Part shown: one piece after another, positions 10,637 to 12,671 of the stretch
Numbering within the stretch: position 1 is the stretch's first letter
Layout of the letters: every line of letters starts with the position of its first letter
Assembly (NCBI GenBank): GCA_964440985.1
Contig: CAYTWE010000056.1
Span: forward strand, 1 to 12,671
From: UBA1731 sp964440985
GTDB lineage: Bacteria > Verrucomicrobiota > Kiritimatiellia > RFP12 > UBA1067
DNA: 12,671 nt
Direction: 5' to 3'
The notes under the pieces: model-generated
The model's database searches: none
Told to the model about the DNA's origin: nothing
Seen by the model: the letters and a program-made list of their open reading frames with translations, nothing else
Made by a program: the position numbers and the translations under genes

Positions 10637-12671
10637 ATGTCGAGTGTCTCGCGAAAAGAGAGGACGGATGCGCAACAGCCGCGCCGCAGGAGGTGTCTGC
10701 TGGCGTTCGCCCTGGCGGTGGCCGCCGCGACGGCCCTGGCCTACCTGCCGCCCGTCGAGGAGCGGAACGGAATCAGGGTCGAGATCGAAACGTTCCCCCA
10801 GAAGCTCGAACGGAACGCCGGAAGTCCGTTCAGCTGGCCGCTCGGCGTGACGGAGGTCGCCGCCGGCGCGCCGCGCGCGTTCCCGGTCACGGTGGAGAAC
10901 AGGACGGCCAGGCCCGTGACGGGCCGCCTTGCCGTCTGGATGAACGACGACTGGGACGTCGCCGGCCCGCAGGGCGCGCTGACGCTCGCGCCGGGCGAGA
11001 AGAGGACGCTGTCCTTCACGGGCACGGCCAAGGCCCGCGCGCTGGACGCGCTCTATCCCGTCCACGCGACGTTCACGCCGGACGGCGCGGACGCGAAGGC
11101 CGCCGTGCCGCACCCGATCGCCATCTTCCAGTTCCGGAACCCGGACGCGCCGCGCGCGCTGCCGAAGCGGAAGCCGCCGACGCTCGGCCCGGGCGTGTTC
11201 GCGCTGGATCGGGGATTCGCGCGGACGGTCAGCCTCGAAGTCGGCGGGAAGACGGTGCGCCTTGCGGACACCGGCGACGGAGGCGAATGGGGTGGATTCA
11301 TCTACAGGGGCGAGACGTGCGTCGGCGTGGAGAGGAAGCGCGGCTACTTTTCCCATCCGCCCTACAAGAAAGGCGCAGGTTCCATCTGGAGCGACTTCCC
11401 GCTGGAACTCCCGAATGTCCGCCCGATCGCCGTGCGCGTCTCGAACTACCTCTCGTCGAGCGGCAATCGGCCGCCGTCCGACGGCGTGGAGTACAAGATC
11501 CTCGTCGTCGCGGACGGCCAGGCACCGAAGGAGCTCGCCTCGCATCTCGTGACGAAGCCGCTCGTCTGGCAGAATCTCTCCGCCGACCTCTCCGCCTATG
11601 CGGGGAAGAGGGTCACGCTCCGCCTCTGGACGGGGCCCGGCCCGAAGATGAACACCTGTTGCGACGGCGGCGGCTGGGGCGACGTCCGTCTTGAGATCGG
11701 CCCGCAGCCGAAAGCCCTGACGGAGGCCGACTGGGCGGCGCGCGAGGCGGCCGCCGTCGCGGCGGCGCAGCGGGCGCGGACGGACGGCGCGGGCGAGAAC
11801 CGCTACGTGCTGGACGCGAACGGCGTCCGCTACGGCGCGGCGATCGTGCCGGGCGAGCGCGGCCTCGTGGACGGCGTGCTGGCGTTCACGGACGGGACGC
11901 GCGCCGTCGCCTACCGGGGCTTCACGGTGCGGGTGGACACGGCGGACGGCGGCGCGGCCCCCCGGCCGCGCGCGGACGTCCGCGTGGAGAAGGGGACGCT
12001 GCGCATCGCGTGGTCGATTCCCGGCGTCGCGCGCGACCCGCAGGGCTTTCCGCGCCTGGGCGACATTGCCGTCGGCCCCGCGTCCGAAAGGCCCGTCCGC
12101 GTCTACGCGGGCTTCGGCAACGTGATCCAGAACCCCAGGGCGTTTTCGCTCGGCGCGGGCGGCTTTACGCTCTCGACGCGCCACGTGGGCGCGGACTACG
12201 CGAACGGCCTCTCGGTCGTCCAGGCGGTCGACCTGCCGCCGGACGCCGTCGTCTGCGACGGCGACAGGAACCTCTTCTCGCTCCACGCGCACCACGACGC
12301 CACGTTCACGTTCGTGCCGTCGTCGAAGGGCGCGTTCGAGGCGGCCCGCCGCTTCCGCGCCGTCTCCGGCTACCGCAAGAGCCCCGGACGCGACGCGCTC
12401 GGCGCGCGGATGTGCCTCGACCAGTGGGGCGGCGACTACGCGCGGGCGGCGGAAGGCCTGCGCAAGGCCGCGAAGTACGGACTCGACGACGCGATCTTCG
12501 TGAAGCACATTTGGCAGGCCTGGGGCTACGACTACCGCCTGCCGGAGATCTACCCGCCGCGCGGCGACGCGGCCGCGTTCGGCGACATGCGCAGGGCCTG
12601 CGCCGAGGGCGGCATCCTGTTCTGCCCGCACGACAACTACACGGATATCTATCCGGATGCGGAGAACTACT
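10637..12671 (+). CDS. Membrane-anchored multidomain glycosidase-like protein, 3' end missing
   Basis: The frame is open for 678 codons from ATG 10637 to the right edge without a stop, so it is a partial gene. A basic N-terminus (PRRRRC) and a hydrophobic segment (about residues 20-40, CLLAFALAVAAATALAYLPP) suggest a signal anchor. Residues ~75-150 (AFPVTVENRTARPVTGRLAV, then LTLAPGEKRTLSF) look like a NEW3-type immunoglobulin-like domain. Residues ~200-370 include WGGFIYRGE and QNLSADLSAYAGKRVTLRLW, like a carbohydrate-binding jelly roll. After an Ala-rich linker comes a further beta-rich part. From about 590, MCLDQWGGDYARAAEGLRKA, DDAIFVKHIWQAWGYDY and ILFCPHDNYTDIYPDAENY (HDN at 665-667) look like the first strands of a TIM-barrel hydrolase, possibly related to GH101/DUF5696-type enzymes. 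That family is a guess and the active site is probably beyond the edge. Its GC content is far above that of the other genes. Confidence 0.7.
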   Translation, partial: MSSVSRKERTDAQQPRRRRCLLAFALAVAAATALAYLPPVEERNGIRVEIETFPQKLERNAGSPFSWPLGVTEVAAGAPRAFPVTVENRTARPVTGRLAVWMNDDWDVAGPQGALTLAPGEKRTLSFTGTAKARALDALYPVHATFTPDGADAKAAVPHPIAIFQFRNPDAPRALPKRKPPTLGPGVFALDRGFARTVSLEVGGKTVRLADTGDGGEWGGFIYRGETCVGVERKRGYFSHPPYKKGAGSIWSDFPLELPNVRPIAVRVSNYLSSSGNRPPSDGVEYKILVVADGQAPKELASHLVTKPLVWQNLSADLSAYAGKRVTLRLWTGPGPKMNTCCDGGGWGDVRLEIGPQPKALTEADWAAREAAAVAAAQRARTDGAGENRYVLDANGVRYGAAIVPGERGLVDGVLAFTDGTRAVAYRGFTVRVDTADGGAAPRPRADVRVEKGTLRIAWSIPGVARDPQGFPRLGDIAVGPASERPVRVYAGFGNVIQNPRAFSLGAGGFTLSTRHVGADYANGLSVVQAVDLPPDAVVCDGDRNLFSLHAHHDATFTFVPSSKGAFEAARRFRAVSGYRKSPGRDALGARMCLDQWGGDYARAAEGLRKAAKYGLDDAIFVKHIWQAWGYDYRLPEIYPPRGDAAAFGDMRRACAEGGILFCPHDNYTDIYPDAENY

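Noticed and set aside
10577..12631. A 684-codon open frame on the minus strand opposite the anchored hydrolase
   Set aside because: It is an Arg/Ala/Val-rich antisense frame caused by high third-position GC in the plus-strand gene. It has no recognisable motif, and the plus frame has a clear anchor and domains.
1..12671. CRISPR arrays, tRNA or rRNA genes
   Set aside because: No regularly spaced repeats, cloverleaf-like conserved blocks or rRNA signatures were noticed on reading the sequence.

Overview
The window looks like a scaffold from a Gram-negative, fairly GC-rich bacterium. I would guess the PVC group (Kiritimatiellota, Lentisphaerota or a relative). The reasons are RNase HIII rather than HII, an alpha-2-macroglobulin/PBP1C pair that only makes sense with a periplasm, and large membrane-anchored glycosidase-like proteins. 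This placement is inference. A 10-base N gap at 10520-10529 and long homopolymers suggest a draft or metagenome assembly.

Layout: (1) 1-829 is a debris zone. It holds a minus-strand fragment of a mobile-element-type protein (1-157), repeat-like sequence with a duplicated 12-mer, a plus-strand remnant resembling a glycosidase C-terminus (341-589), and unassigned sequence. (2) 830-2603 carries comF (858-1526) and rnhC (1557-2603), each behind a TATAAT-type -10 box. The comF box lies inside a perfect 15-bp palindrome. (3) 2604-9921 is a two-gene envelope-defence unit. A large alpha-2-macroglobulin with an intact CLEQ thioester motif (2763-7766) overlaps pbpC (7630-9921) by 137 bases. This is the classic yfhM-pbpC partnership: a protease trap plus a bifunctional peptidoglycan synthase. 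(4) 9975-10380 is a 406-bp internally deleted insertion sequence with near-perfect terminal inverted repeats and the first ~100 codons of an IS4-like transposase. (5) 10381-10636 is an odd low-complexity stretch: a TTGACA box, 18 G, TAAAAT, poly-A runs, the N gap, poly-C runs and TATACT. (6) 10637 to the right edge is the 5' part of a membrane-anchored multidomain protein ending in the start of a probable TIM-barrel hydrolase domain. It is markedly more GC-rich than everything left of the gap.

No complete new system is visible. The observations most worth following are the homopolymer-spaced promoter-like elements around the gap (phase-variable promoters or assembly artefact), the 137-base dual-coded overlap that encodes the whole PBP1C membrane anchor, the MITE-like IS derivative, the palindromic comF promoter, and the unassigned anchored hydrolase at the right edge.
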